From: Kangiellaceae bacterium
Lineage (GTDB): Bacteria > Pseudomonadota > Gammaproteobacteria > Enterobacterales > Kangiellaceae
DNA length: 33,592 nt
Assembly (NCBI GenBank): GCA_019090895.1
Contig: JAHRVB010000231.1
Location: 1-33,592, forward strand
Direction of reading: 5' to 3'
Shown here: one piece after another, positions 24,050 to 33,556 of the stretch
Layout of the letters: every line of letters begins with the position of its first letter
How positions within the stretch are numbered: position 1 is the first letter of the stretch
Notes under the pieces: model-generated
The model's input: only the letters and a program-made list of their open reading frames with translations
The model's database searches: none
Told to the model about the DNA's origin: nothing
Made by a program: the position numbers and the translations under genes

Positions 24050-25654
24050 CTAAGAGGCTGATTTGCGACGATCAATCAAATCTGACTCAACCGAGAGCAT
24101 TTTTCGATCGTTCAAAGGATATAGAATCATTAATAAAGCGGCTATCACAGCAAAAATACCCGGTATCCAGCTCATTAGAGACTTGAGAGCGGGCAAAGCA
24201 AGCTCAATAGTTGACTCATCTGTTCCGACATAACCGTATACTCCAAGCACTATCACGATAAGCGCACCGGCAAATCCACCACCAGTTTTATTAATAAACG
24301 TTCCTGCCGAAAACACCAGTCCAGTGGCTCGACGTTTGTTTTTCCACTCGGAATAATCTGCTGCATCGCCCAACATCGCAAAAAATAACACAGGCATTAT
24401 TGCAGCAAAAAACTCTGAGGCTATCCCTAACCCAAACAACATTCCTAAGTCTTCTGGTCCAATATAGAAAATTAAAGAGGTCAACAATCCGCCGAAAAGC
24501 AAAATACTAATGAATAACCGCTTCTTACCGATTAATTTCACCAACCAACCTGTCATTAAGGCTGCGACCACTGAAATACTCAATAGCGCTGCAAAATAAA
24601 AGCTTAAGAAAGCCTCTTTACCTTCAATATTAATAATACTTGTCGGCCACCAAGCGATCATTTGTCCGATTGAAATTGAATCACTGACATAGTGTTTAAA
24701 ATAATAAGCCGCGGCTCCTATTTTTATTCCATTAAACATCATAAATAGAAAACCGATGCCCAATAAAACTAACCAAGGCTTGTTGGTTAAAAGATCCACA
24801 ATATCCTGCTCAGCATCGGTCATATCATCTTCGGATTTGTTGAGCAGTTTACGAATAACAAGTGCCGTAACAACTATGACCACGGTAAACAAAATACCGG
24901 TTATTAAATTTCGGTAATAAAAGAATAACGTCGCTGAAATTAGTGGGACTGAAGCTAAGAGCATGTTAGAGCAAAATTTCAACCAATTAGTTTGGGTCTT
25001 TGAACTAACGTTTTGTGAAACAGAAACTCGTTCGGTAGTCGATTTGAATGTCGCAATTAATAATATTACCAGTAGCAGCGAAAACAAATACATGGTGTAT
25101 TGATATCCGAGCTGCTCATTACCTTGTCCAAATAATTGAACTAGTACAGGTGTTCCCACCATTACCAAAAATCCACCGAAAAAAGCGCCGGCAAATCGCC
25201 ATGAAGAAAGATTAGTTCTTTCAGTATTACTTGGAGTCATCACTCCCATGAGGGCGGAATATGGCACATTGTTCATGGTATAAGCGAGCGTCAAACATAT
25301 GTAGGTAACATAAGCGTAGACCAGTTTCCCTGTAGGACTGAGGTCAGGCGTTGTAAAAGTCAACGCCATGAAAATACCCAACAGAGGTGCTGAAAAAAGC
25401 ACCCATGGTCGAAACTTACCCCAGCGAGTTTCGGTACGGTCGGCGACCATTCCCATAATAATGTCGGTCACCCCGTCAGATAACCTGACAACCAATAAAA
25501 GTGCAGCGACAGCCATTGTTTCAAGGCCATAAGTGTCGGTATAAAAAACAGCAAGAAAAGCTAATGCACCTCGCCAAACTAGATTCGCTGCGGCATCCCC
25601 TAATGAATATCCAACTTTTTCGAGTAGAGCTAATCTGTGAGTACTATGAGACAT
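24050..25654 (-). CDS. GPH-family sugar:cation symporter (MFS)
   Basis: This 534-residue inner-membrane transporter of the glycoside-pentoside-hexuronide:cation family (MelB-like) has about 12 helices. Family marks are the N-terminal EKVGYSLGDAAANLVWRG, RLSDGVTDIIMG, ADRTETRWGKFRPW near 70-83, NNVPYSALMG, and LGDAADYSEWKNKRRATGLV near 425. It is longer than MelB (about 470), partly through an acidic loop (LNKSEDDMTDAEQD) between the halves and extra segments in the first half. ATG 25654 has AAAGG upstream. It starts 14 bases after the GH1 stop, so the pair forms an operon: import of a beta-disaccharide and its cleavage inside. Substrate is inferred from that partner. Confidence 0.92.
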   Translation of the reverse strand: MSHSTHRLALLEKVGYSLGDAAANLVWRGALAFLAVFYTDTYGLETMAVAALLLVVRLSDGVTDIIMGMVADRTETRWGKFRPWVLFSAPLLGIFMALTFTTPDLSPTGKLVYAYVTYICLTLAYTMNNVPYSALMGVMTPSNTERTNLSSWRFAGAFFGGFLVMVGTPVLVQLFGQGNEQLGYQYTMYLFSLLLVILLIATFKSTTERVSVSQNVSSKTQTNWLKFCSNMLLASVPLISATLFFYYRNLITGILFTVVIVVTALVIRKLLNKSEDDMTDAEQDIVDLLTNKPWLVLLGIGFLFMMFNGIKIGAAAYYFKHYVSDSISIGQMIAWWPTSIINIEGKEAFLSFYFAALLSISVVAALMTGWLVKLIGKKRLFISILLFGGLLTSLIFYIGPEDLGMLFGLGIASEFFAAIMPVLFFAMLGDAADYSEWKNKRRATGLVFSAGTFINKTGGGFAGALIVIVLGVYGYVGTDESTIELALPALKSLMSWIPGIFAVIAALLMILYPLNDRKMLSVESDLIDRRKSAS

Positions 25655-25668
25655 ATCGACCTTTAGTT

Positions 25669-27009
25669 TTAGTTATTAGAATGTCTTTGCATAACAAAAT
25701 CTCGATAGGCCAAACCGCTCTTTTTGACCGTTCGTATTTGAGTTTGATAATCAACATACACCAAACCGAAGCGTTTAGTATAACCTTCTGCCCACTCAAA
25801 GTTGTCCATTAGGCTCCACGCAAAATAACCATCAATTCTAACACCGGATTCTATCGCTCCATTGACCGCATTCAAATGGCTCTGCAAATATGCCATTCGA
25901 TCATCGTCATTAACTTCCAAACCTTCTAGTCGGTCATTGGCCGCCATACCATTTTCAGTGATATAGATAGGCGGCAGATCATATAGATTATTGAGCGAAA
26001 CTAACAAATCCGTCATAGCTTGAGGGTAGATTTCCCAGCCGATGTCTGTGTGTGGCGGCGCAGGCGGTTCCTGAACAAAGCCATCTTCATTTGATGCGCT
26101 GCTATAAACTGCTCGAGTATAATAATTAACCCCAAGAAAATCGATAGGAGTCGATATAATTTCCATGTCTCCAGGCTCTATTTCAGGGCAACGGCTAGCG
26201 GGTAATTGCCCCATTATTTCTGGATACTCGCCATCGAAAATAGGTTTGATATACCACTGATTAAAGTGATCATCTGCTATCTTTGCCGCAGCTTTATCAT
26301 CATCGGATTCGCTGTTGGGGTAACAGGGCGTAAAATTCAAAACGATGCCTTTTTTAATTTTAGGACAGTTTTTATTTAAGACTTGAATGCCCAAACCATG
26401 AGCCAATAAAAGGTGATGGGCCGCTTTTTTCCCGAGCGTATTACAATTCAATCCTGGCGCATGGATACCAACTTCATACCCTAAATAGGCACTACAAAAT
26501 GGTTCATTCAAGGTAGCATAGGAATAAACTCTCTCGGCAAATGCTCGAGACACCAGATCCACATAATTTCTAAATTGATAAGCGGTATCTCTATTTAACC
26601 AGCCTCCTTTGTCTTCTAGATGCTGGGGAAGGTCCCAGTGATAGAAAGTAACGAATGGTTTAATATTTCTTTTATTGAGTTCGTCCAAAATACTTATATA
26701 AAAAGCTAATCCTTGCTGATTTAGTTGGCCATCGATATCCATAAGACGCGGCCATGAAATTGATAGTCGATAAGCGTCTACACCCATCGATTCGATCAAA
26801 TCAATATCCTGTTTCCACAACTTAACATGGTCGCAAGCAATGTCACCATTAGACCCATCAGCAATTTTTTCAGGCTTGGCGCAAAAGGTATCCCAAATGC
26901 AGGGTAGTCGAGAACCTGAATCACCTTCAATTTGAAACGAAGCCGTTGCCACCCCATAGATAAAAGCCGGAGAGTTCATTTTCGATTTATTTTTTATTGA
27001 TAACTTCAT
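25669..27009 (-). CDS. bglA: GH1 beta-glucosidase
   Basis: This 446-residue retaining beta-glycosidase has a full (beta/alpha)8 barrel. The acid/base Glu lies in TLNEPF near residue 168, the nucleophile Glu in ITENGM near 352, and the N-terminal signature FIYGVATASFQIEG is intact. SWSLMDNFEWAEGY-like residues (WSLMDNFEWAEGY) supply the aglycone site. There is no signal peptide, so it works in the cytoplasm on imported cellobiose, laminaribiose or similar. The start is ATG 27009 or the internal ATG 26979; neither has a good ribosome site. The gene is the first of the minus arm and is read away from the shared operator region. The symbol is by family only. Confidence 0.93.
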   Translation of the reverse strand: MKLSIKNKSKMNSPAFIYGVATASFQIEGDSGSRLPCIWDTFCAKPEKIADGSNGDIACDHVKLWKQDIDLIESMGVDAYRLSISWPRLMDIDGQLNQQGLAFYISILDELNKRNIKPFVTFYHWDLPQHLEDKGGWLNRDTAYQFRNYVDLVSRAFAERVYSYATLNEPFCSAYLGYEVGIHAPGLNCNTLGKKAAHHLLLAHGLGIQVLNKNCPKIKKGIVLNFTPCYPNSESDDDKAAAKIADDHFNQWYIKPIFDGEYPEIMGQLPASRCPEIEPGDMEIISTPIDFLGVNYYTRAVYSSASNEDGFVQEPPAPPHTDIGWEIYPQAMTDLLVSLNNLYDLPPIYITENGMAANDRLEGLEVNDDDRMAYLQSHLNAVNGAIESGVRIDGYFAWSLMDNFEWAEGYTKRFGLVYVDYQTQIRTVKKSGLAYRDFVMQRHSNN

Positions 27010-27077
27010 ATTCTATTAAACTTTTGATTTTATTAGGTATTTCATTAATTTCGGCCACAAATACACCCCAAAAAAAT

Positions 27078-27107
27078 GTCTTACAGCCAACTTAGAGACC
27101 GTAAGAC
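27078..27107. repeat. inverted repeat in the GH1/FHS intergenic region
   Basis: GTCTTAC (27078-27084) and GTAAGAC (27101-27107) pair with a 16-base centre, inside the probable GH1 mRNA leader. It could be an RNA hairpin there or a second regulator site. A TTGACA with TAATAA 16 bases on (27113-27140) lies beside it on the plus strand. Confidence 0.4.
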
Positions 27108-27171
27108 GTGCTTTGACAGAGCAACAAATAGGGGTAATAACTTTACTTATAAACAATTTAAGCGCAGTTTA

Positions 27172-27201
27172 TTCATACAAAATCATTGAAATAAGATTCA
27201 A
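27172..27201 (-). promoter_or_regulatory. candidate promoter of the GH1-symporter operon
   Basis: On the minus strand TTGAAT (27196-27201) and TATGAA (27172-27177) are separated by 18 bases, giving a leader of about 155 bases. It overlaps the plus-strand promoter and lies next to the operator at 27214-27227, so one bound repressor could act on both. Confidence 0.35.
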
Positions 27202-27213
27202 ATATGATATAAA
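27186..27213 (+). promoter_or_regulatory. candidate promoter of the FHS-GH3-halogenase operon
   Basis: TTGAAA (27186-27191) and TATAAA (27208-27213) are separated by 16 bases. The LacI-type operator begins at the next base, so it would cover the transcription start near 27220. The leader to ATG 27413 is about 190 bases and has a small hairpin, ACTCC/GGAGT, at 27309-27323. Confidence 0.5.
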
Positions 27214-27227
27214 TGAAAGCGCTTACA
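27214..27227. promoter_or_regulatory. LacI-family operator (cre-type palindrome)
   Basis: TGAAAGCGCTTACA fits the LacI/CcpA-type consensus TGWAANCGNTNWCA at every fixed base and has the central CG dyad. It lies at the start of the plus-strand operon and near the divergent minus promoter. The LacI regulator at 22973-23980 is the obvious ligand. Confidence 0.75.
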
Positions 27228-27412
27228 TACAGATTAGATGTTTCTCAATTAAACGTCAACATATTTAAGTGTGAGAATTAGAATTAGGAATTTTAGGCCA
27301 AACAGGTCACTCCTCTTTGGAGTAACTCAAAATAATAATTTGTCAGAGAGCCTTTTGTTTGAATAACAAATAAATTCTCTTGCCGTCGTTGTGTTTAATA
27401 GGAGAAGTAGTC

Positions 27413-28666
27413 ATGGCTGGTCCAACTGTTACAGCAGAATCATCCCAGTTTTCAAATCAGCAAACGAGTGGGTATGGTTTTGCATTAATTTCTCTCACTT
27501 CATTATTTTTCATGTGGGGATTCATTACTTCCCTTAACGATGTCTTGATCCCCTACTTAAAAGAAATGTTCGAACTGAGCTATACCCAAGCCATGCTTAT
27601 TCAATTTTGTTTTTTTGGTGCTTATTTTATCGTTTCTATTCCGGCAGGCATGCTCGTTAAAAAAGTTGGTTACCAAAAAGGAATTGTAATTGGTTTATTC
27701 GTCGCAAGTTTGGGTTGCTTATTGTTTTATCCTGCAGCAACAGTGAAAGCTTATTGGATATTCCTAGCGGCATTATTTGTTTTAGCGTCAGGTATTACAC
27801 TTTTACAAGTTGCTGCTAATCCTTATGTAAGTGTCCTTGGCAAACCACAAACGGCATCTTCTCGGCTGACACTCACCCAGGCATTTAACTCCTTAGGAAC
27901 GACCATCGCTCCAATTTGGATCGGGCCAATAATTTTAGCGAGCTTTGCGGTTACCACTCACTCAGCTATCAATTCAGAAAGCACCGTTCAGCTCCCTTAT
28001 TTAGTTTTAGCGGCATCCTTGTTTACCCTTGCTGTCATATTCGCATTTTTAAAATTACCAACAATCGACCAAAACTCGACTAAATCAGACGTAACACAAC
28101 AAGGATCGGCCTGGCAGCACAAACATCTTGTTCTGGGTGCCATTGGAATTTTTGTTTATGTGGGTGCAGAGGTGGGTATTGGTAGTTTTATCGTTAGCTT
28201 CTTATCCCTTGACTCAGTTGCTTCAATAAATGAAGCGAGCGCATCCCAATACATCGGTTATTATTTTGGCGGCGCAATGGTCGGTCGATTTATTGGTGCT
28301 GGAGTTATGCAAAAAATATCACCGAATAAAGTACTGGCTTTTAATGCAGTAGGTGCATCGGCGCTACTCATTGTCACTATTGTATCCAGTGGAAGCTTGG
28401 CAATGTGGTCATTACTGCTAATTGGTTTGTGTAATTCCATCATGTTTCCAACTATCTTCACGTTAGCCATTCATCAGCTCAAAGAGCACACTAGTCAAGG
28501 CTCGGGAATACTCTGTTTGGCCATTGTTGGCGGTGCTATATTACCTTTAATTCAAGGAGCTCTAGCTGATCAGTTCGGCATTCAACTTGCGTTTATCTTA
28601 CCTTTATTCTGCTATGCCTATATCGTCTATTACGGATTGAGCGGCAGTCAACCTAGAAAATTTTAA
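27413..28666 (+). CDS. FHS-family sugar permease (glucose/galactose type, MFS)
   Basis: This 417-residue, 12-helix transporter of the fucose-galactose-glucose:H+ symporter family (FucP/GluP) is marked by the first helix [19 protein letters not shown] near residues 26-44, the second helix [30 protein letters not shown] in helix 4-5, and [15 protein letters not shown] in the second half. ATG 27413 is chosen over a longer TTG frame from 27380 because AGGAG lies 8 bases upstream of it. It is first in the plus arm, ahead of the exported GH3, so it probably takes up glucose released outside. Sugar specificity is inferred from context. Confidence 0.92.
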   Translation: MAGPTVTAESSQFSNQQTSGYGFALISLTSLFFMWGFITSLNDVLIPYLKEMFELSYTQAMLIQFCFFGAYFIVSIPAGMLVKKVGYQKGIVIGLFVASLGCLLFYPAATVKAYWIFLAALFVLASGITLLQVAANPYVSVLGKPQTASSRLTLTQAFNSLGTTIAPIWIGPIILASFAVTTHSAINSESTVQLPYLVLAASLFTLAVIFAFLKLPTIDQNSTKSDVTQQGSAWQHKHLVLGAIGIFVYVGAEVGIGSFIVSFLSLDSVASINEASASQYIGYYFGGAMVGRFIGAGVMQKISPNKVLAFNAVGASALLIVTIVSSGSLAMWSLLLIGLCNSIMFPTIFTLAIHQLKEHTSQGSGILCLAIVGGAILPLIQGALADQFGIQLAFILPLFCYAYIVYYGLSGSQPRKF

Positions 28667-28689
28667 CGCTTAATTTGGATGTAATTAAA

Positions 28690-31272
28690 ATGAACAAAAA
28701 GCGACGTTTTTTGCCGACAACCGGTGGCTTAAAAACCACTATTTATAAATGCCTGATAGTCACAACTATCACGTTCACGCAATCAAGCTGCCAACAACCT
28801 GAATCAGAATATACAGAAAGTTCCACGGCAGCTGTATCAATGCCAACGAAGAAGGTGCCGGAGTATTGGCCAAAAATTTCAGTTAAACATGCGAATCAAG
28901 AGGCAATTGAACGACGCATTACTGAAATACTTTCAACAATGACTTTAGAACAAAAAGTCGCACAAATGATACAACCTGAGATAAGGGACATTACGGTAGA
29001 GGATATGCGGAAATACGGTTTTGGCTCTTATCTTAATGGTGGCGGATCGTTTCCCAATCAAAATAAACATGCTACCCCCGCAGAGTGGATCAAATACGCA
29101 GAAGCGATGTATCAAGCGTCAATTGATGATTCGTTAGATGGTTCAACCATTCCTACTATGTGGGGAACTGATGCTGTGCATGGCCATAATAATGTGATTG
29201 GTGCGACATTATTTCCGCATAATATTGGCTTAGGTGCGGCTAATAATCCTGCGCTTATTGAATCGATTGCAGCAGCGACCGCCAAAGAGGTTATGGTCAC
29301 CGGGATCGATTGGGTATTTGCTCCCACAGTTGCTGTGGTACGTGACGATCGTTGGGGCAGAACTTATGAAGGTTATTCTGAAGATCCTGAGATAGTAAAA
29401 GAATATTCTGCGGCCATAGTAAAGGGACTTCAAGGTTCTGTTGACAGTGATTTTTTAGGTGACCAACGAGTGATAGCCACGGTAAAGCACTTCTTAGGTG
29501 ATGGCGGAACAGTAGGTGGCGATGACCAAGGTGACAACATCGCAACAGAAAAACAACTATTCGACCTGCATGCTCAAGGTTATGTTGGCGGACTTACTGC
29601 TGGCGCTCAAACGGTGATGGCTTCTTTTAATAGCTGGAATGGTAAAAAAAATCACGGTAATAAATATTTACTAACTGACGTGTTGAAAAATCGAATGGCA
29701 TTCGATGGTTTAGTGGTTGGAGACTGGAATGGACATGGTCAAATAAAAGGCTGTTCTAATGACAACTGTAGCCAAACTATCAATGCTGGGCTAGATATTT
29801 ACATGGTACCCACGGATGCTTGGAAGCCCTTGTATGAAAATACCCTCTCTCAAATTAACAGTGGTGAAATTTCGGTCAACCGAATCAATGATGCTGTTAG
29901 CAGAATTCTAAGAGTGAAACTAAGAGCGGGGTTGTTTGAAAAACCGAGCCCGGCCAAAAGGTCGCTGTCCGGAAAAGTAGCGTTAATTGGCGCACAGGCA
30001 CATCGAGATGTCGCTCGACAAGCCGTTCGAGAATCTCTGGTTCTATTGAAGAACAAGAATAATTTGTTGCCTCTTTCACAACATCAGAATATTTTAATTA
30101 CGGGTGATGCGGCGGATAACATTGGTAAACAATCCGGCGGATGGACAATCACATGGCAAGGTACTGGTAATCAAAACAACGAGTTTCCAGGTGCGACTTC
30201 AATTCTTAGAGGTATAGAAAACAAATTAGAAAATAGTGATGGTCAAATCGAATTTAGTGTCGATGGAGGCTACAAGGATAAACCTGATGTAGCCATTGTC
30301 GTTTTTGGTGAAGAGCCCTACGCAGAGGGCAATGGTGACCTTGACAACTTAGAATATCAGCGGGCTAATAAGAAAGATCTCAAACTACTTTTAGCCCTAC
30401 AAAAACAAGGCATTCCAGTCGTATCTGTTTTTATTAGCGGCCGTCCTATGTGGGTCAATGCAGAACTAAACGCCTCTGATGCGTTTGTTGCTGCTTGGTT
30501 ACCGGGAACGGAAGGAGCAGGTATCGCTGATGTTTTATTTCAAAAAGTGAATGGTGAAATTGACCATGACTTCAAAGGAAGACTTTCTTTTTCTTGGCCC
30601 AAAAGTCCAACACAAAGCAAGGTGAATCGAAACGATAGCAACTATTCTCCTTTATTGCCTTATGCATTTGGATTACGCTACGGTGAAGAAAATACCCTAG
30701 GTGACCGGCTCAATACTAAGTCCAATGAAACAGGCTCAGAGCTAAAAGCAGTCGACCTACTCAACGCACCATGGCGACCAGCCTTCAGCAGTAATGAAGA
30801 CTTTAAGCTGATTTTTAGTAGCACTCAAGAAAATGACTTTATGAGCTATCAAACGGCGGATAGAAATACTCAGGAGGATGCCCGAACCGTAGAATTTAAA
30901 GGTGTAGGAATGGCGGGAATTGAAATTAACGATAATTTCCCTTTTGATTTTAGAGGTTATTTTGAAGCAAAGTCTTCGCTCGAATTTGAATTTAATTTGG
31001 AATCGAAACCCACCAAACCAATACTTTTAACCATGCGCTGTGAAAAGGACTGCAGTCCGCTGATAGATATAACAGACAGCATTAACAAAGCAACTCTCGG
31101 TGAATGGCAAAAGCTCTCAATCGACCTCAACTGCTATGCAAAATTAGGTGCTACAATGGATAAAGTTGAAGCACCGTTTATATTGCAAACTCGCGGTAAT
31201 GCAAAATTGAGCTTGTCGGATATTAAAATCTCACCGAATACAGCTTCTACTGCAGATATTCAGTGCCCATAG
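28690..31272 (+). CDS. exported GH3 beta-glucosidase/exo-beta-glucanase (ExoP-like)
   Basis: This 860-residue glycoside hydrolase family 3 enzyme cleaves terminal beta-linked glucose. A hydrophobic N terminus ends in TQSSC near residue 35, a probable though imperfect lipobox, so it is likely a lipoprotein or secreted. The N-terminal barrel has TMWGTDAVHGHNNV, RWGRTYEGYSEDPE, KHFLGDGGTVGGDDQGD, and the nucleophile Asp in VVGDWNG near 346. The second domain supplies GEEPYAEGNGD and RPMWVN. After the fibronectin-like join comes a further domain of about 170 residues with CEKDC and no catalytic motif, as in the Pseudoalteromonas exo-1,3/1,4-beta-glucanase ExoP. ATG 28690 is used, as 28675 is a TTG. 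It begins 23 bases after the permease. Confidence 0.92.
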   Translation: MNKKRRFLPTTGGLKTTIYKCLIVTTITFTQSSCQQPESEYTESSTAAVSMPTKKVPEYWPKISVKHANQEAIERRITEILSTMTLEQKVAQMIQPEIRDITVEDMRKYGFGSYLNGGGSFPNQNKHATPAEWIKYAEAMYQASIDDSLDGSTIPTMWGTDAVHGHNNVIGATLFPHNIGLGAANNPALIESIAAATAKEVMVTGIDWVFAPTVAVVRDDRWGRTYEGYSEDPEIVKEYSAAIVKGLQGSVDSDFLGDQRVIATVKHFLGDGGTVGGDDQGDNIATEKQLFDLHAQGYVGGLTAGAQTVMASFNSWNGKKNHGNKYLLTDVLKNRMAFDGLVVGDWNGHGQIKGCSNDNCSQTINAGLDIYMVPTDAWKPLYENTLSQINSGEISVNRINDAVSRILRVKLRAGLFEKPSPAKRSLSGKVALIGAQAHRDVARQAVRESLVLLKNKNNLLPLSQHQNILITGDAADNIGKQSGGWTITWQGTGNQNNEFPGATSILRGIENKLENSDGQIEFSVDGGYKDKPDVAIVVFGEEPYAEGNGDLDNLEYQRANKKDLKLLLALQKQGIPVVSVFISGRPMWVNAELNASDAFVAAWLPGTEGAGIADVLFQKVNGEIDHDFKGRLSFSWPKSPTQSKVNRNDSNYSPLLPYAFGLRYGEENTLGDRLNTKSNETGSELKAVDLLNAPWRPAFSSNEDFKLIFSSTQENDFMSYQTADRNTQEDARTVEFKGVGMAGIEINDNFPFDFRGYFEAKSSLEFEFNLESKPTKPILLTMRCEKDCSPLIDITDSINKATLGEWQKLSIDLNCYAKLGATMDKVEAPFILQTRGNAKLSLSDIKISPNTASTADIQCP

Positions 31273-31292
31273 ACAAATCGTAGGTAGAATCT

Positions 31293-32867
31293 ATGAACGA
31301 AAGTACGATGAATAAAAGCATTAAAAAAATTGTTATTGTTGGTGGTGGCTCGGCAGGATGGATAACAGCCGGTGTCATTGCTGCAGAGCACCGTTCAAAC
31401 TCAGAAAACGGTGTAAAGGTTACATTGGTCGAATCTCCAGACGTTGGTCCTATCGGTGTTGGTGAAGGCACGTGGCCAACCATGCGAGATACACTAGCAA
31501 AAATAGGTGTATCTGAAACGGATCTATTTAAACACTGTGATGCTTCTTTTAAGCAAGGTGCCAAATTTGCGAAATGGGTTACCGGTGAACAAGACGATGC
31601 ATACTATCACCCGTTAGTAGTACCCAATGGCTACACTAAAACTGATTTAGTTTATCCTTGGCAAAAACATCGCGATAAAGTCTCATTTGCTAACGCCGTT
31701 AGTTTTCAAGGTCACCTTTGCGAAAAGCACCTCGCACCAAAACAAATTACCACACCCGAATACGCAGCAGTTGCCAATTACGCCTACCATTTAAATGCGC
31801 CAAAACTTGGTTTATTTTTACGCGACCATTGTATTGAAAAACTCGGTGTCACTCATGTTGTCGATCATGTGGTAGCCGTCAATTCAACAGACGATGGCGA
31901 TATTGCATCGGTGGCGACAAAAATCAACGGTAATATAGACGGTGATTTATTTATCGACTGCACCGGCTTCGCCAGCATTTTACTAGGCAAACATTTTGAA
32001 ATACCTTTTGTCAGTAAGAAAGACATTCTTTTTAACGACACCGCACTTGCAACACACGTCCCCTATTTAGACGACGAAGATCCAATTGCTTCCCACACCA
32101 TTTCCACAGCTCAAAGTGCTGGTTGGATTTGGGATATAGGACTACCAATAAGACGCGGCGTTGGGTACGCCTATTCAAGTAAATACTCATCACAACAAGA
32201 TGCTGAAAATGAATTACGCCAATACATCAGTCAGTCAATTGGTAAAGAACGGGCGGCTAAATTATCCTTCAAAAAAATACCGATCAACCCTGGGCATCGG
32301 GAAAAGTTCTGGCATCGTAACTGTGTTGCCATCGGAATGGCCGCTGGATTCTTAGAACCACTTGAAGCATCCGCGTTGGTACTTATAGAATTAGCAGCCT
32401 CCAAGATCTCAAAAGAACTACCAGCCAATCGTGAAGTCATGGATATCACCGCCAAACGTTATAATGACCAATTTTTATATCGCTGGGATCGGATTATTGA
32501 TTTTCTAAAGCTTCATTACATATTGACCAAGCGAACTGACTCGCAATATTGGATTGATAACTGTCAACCAGAAAGCATTCCGCAAAGCTTGCAAGACTTA
32601 ATGAAACTATGGAAATATCAACCACCCAGTTCAGCCGATTTTTCTCAAGTCGATGAAGTCTTTCCTTCTGCCAGTTGGCAATATGTACTTTACGGAATGG
32701 GATTTCATACAGAATCTAGAGCAACTGATCGACAATACGTTGACGATCAAAAAGCGGAAATGTTTTTCAGTCAAAATATGGCGACCACTAATCAATACTT
32801 ACAAGCCCTACCCACTAATCGAGAATTAGTAAAAAAGATCCTAGAGTTTGGAATGCTAAAGGTTTAG
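31293..32867 (+). CDS. tryptophan-halogenase-family flavin-dependent protein
   Basis: This 524-residue protein of the flavin-dependent tryptophan halogenase family (PrnA/RebH) has an N-terminal FAD loop VIVGGGSAGW near 13-22, then GPIGVGEGTWPTM. The Lys that carries the chloramine in PrnA probably corresponds to the one in DASFKQGAKF near residue 87. The family WxWxIP motif reads WIWDIG, so the final Pro is missing. AIGMAAGFLEPLEAS is the expected C-terminal FAD segment. No export signal is seen. It begins 20 bases after the GH3 gene with TAGGTAG upstream, so it is the third gene of the glucan-induced operon. Similar genes occur beside sugar-uptake loci in marine bacteria, where their substrate is not known. 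A secondary metabolite pathway is not visible here. Confidence 0.88.
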   Translation: MNESTMNKSIKKIVIVGGGSAGWITAGVIAAEHRSNSENGVKVTLVESPDVGPIGVGEGTWPTMRDTLAKIGVSETDLFKHCDASFKQGAKFAKWVTGEQDDAYYHPLVVPNGYTKTDLVYPWQKHRDKVSFANAVSFQGHLCEKHLAPKQITTPEYAAVANYAYHLNAPKLGLFLRDHCIEKLGVTHVVDHVVAVNSTDDGDIASVATKINGNIDGDLFIDCTGFASILLGKHFEIPFVSKKDILFNDTALATHVPYLDDEDPIASHTISTAQSAGWIWDIGLPIRRGVGYAYSSKYSSQQDAENELRQYISQSIGKERAAKLSFKKIPINPGHREKFWHRNCVAIGMAAGFLEPLEASALVLIELAASKISKELPANREVMDITAKRYNDQFLYRWDRIIDFLKLHYILTKRTDSQYWIDNCQPESIPQSLQDLMKLWKYQPPSSADFSQVDEVFPSASWQYVLYGMGFHTESRATDRQYVDDQKAEMFFSQNMATTNQYLQALPTNRELVKKILEFGMLKV

Positions 32868-32980
32868 TCGGTAGTCTTTATTTGGTTTTCTCACAGAAAA
32901 AGGAACTATCTACATTGCGAGATATTGAGTCCAAATAAATACCTTTTAGCGTATATCTTTACAAAAATGAGTTTGATTTT

Positions 32981-33556
32981 ATGCCCAGCCCCAATCCAAA
33001 AAAGATCGTCGCATTTCCAACCCCAAAAGAACTCAACCAATGGCTCACCGATCGTCATGCCTCTGAAAATGAACTATGGGTAAAGATATTTAAGAAGAAA
33101 ACAGGTATTGCAAGTATAACTTGGGATGAAATGGTGATTGAAATTCTTTGCTGGGGATGGATCGATGGAATCAAGAAGTCGTTTGATGAACAAGCCTACC
33201 TGCAACGGATCACGCCTAGAAAAGAAAAGAGCGTGTGGTCTAAAAAGAACACTGGGCACGTAGAACGTTTAATTAGCGAAGGTAGAATAAAAGAGCCTGG
33301 GCTGGTACATGTACGCGCGGCCAAAGAAGACGGCCGATGGGAAAATGCTTATTCAGTAAGTGAAATGAAAGTACCGGAGGACTTCTTACTAGCTTTAAAA
33401 AACAAACCAAACGCTAAACAATTTTTCGATACACTGGCAAAGTCATATCATTCTAAAATTGCCTATGGTTTATTAGATGCTAAGAAACCTGAAACAAGGC
33501 AGCGACGGTTTGCAAAGTTTATGGAAATGCTTCTCAATGGAGAAAAACCAATTTAA
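32981..33556 (+). CDS. YdeI/OmpD-associated family protein
   Basis: This 191-residue protein of the YdeI family is often labelled bacteriocin-protection protein. Marks are NELWVKIFKKKTG near residues 30-42, the WDEMVIEILCWGWIDG segment near 47-62, PRKEKSVWSKKN near 79-90, and GRW followed by AY near 119-126. The C terminus holds a helical KPETRQRRFAKFMEML segment. There is no signal peptide. It lies 113 bases after the halogenase gene, a gap with no clear terminator, so it might be transcribed separately. The biochemical activity of the family is not established. Confidence 0.88.
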   Translation: MPSPNPKKIVAFPTPKELNQWLTDRHASENELWVKIFKKKTGIASITWDEMVIEILCWGWIDGIKKSFDEQAYLQRITPRKEKSVWSKKNTGHVERLISEGRIKEPGLVHVRAAKEDGRWENAYSVSEMKVPEDFLLALKNKPNAKQFFDTLAKSYHSKIAYGLLDAKKPETRQRRFAKFMEMLLNGEKPI

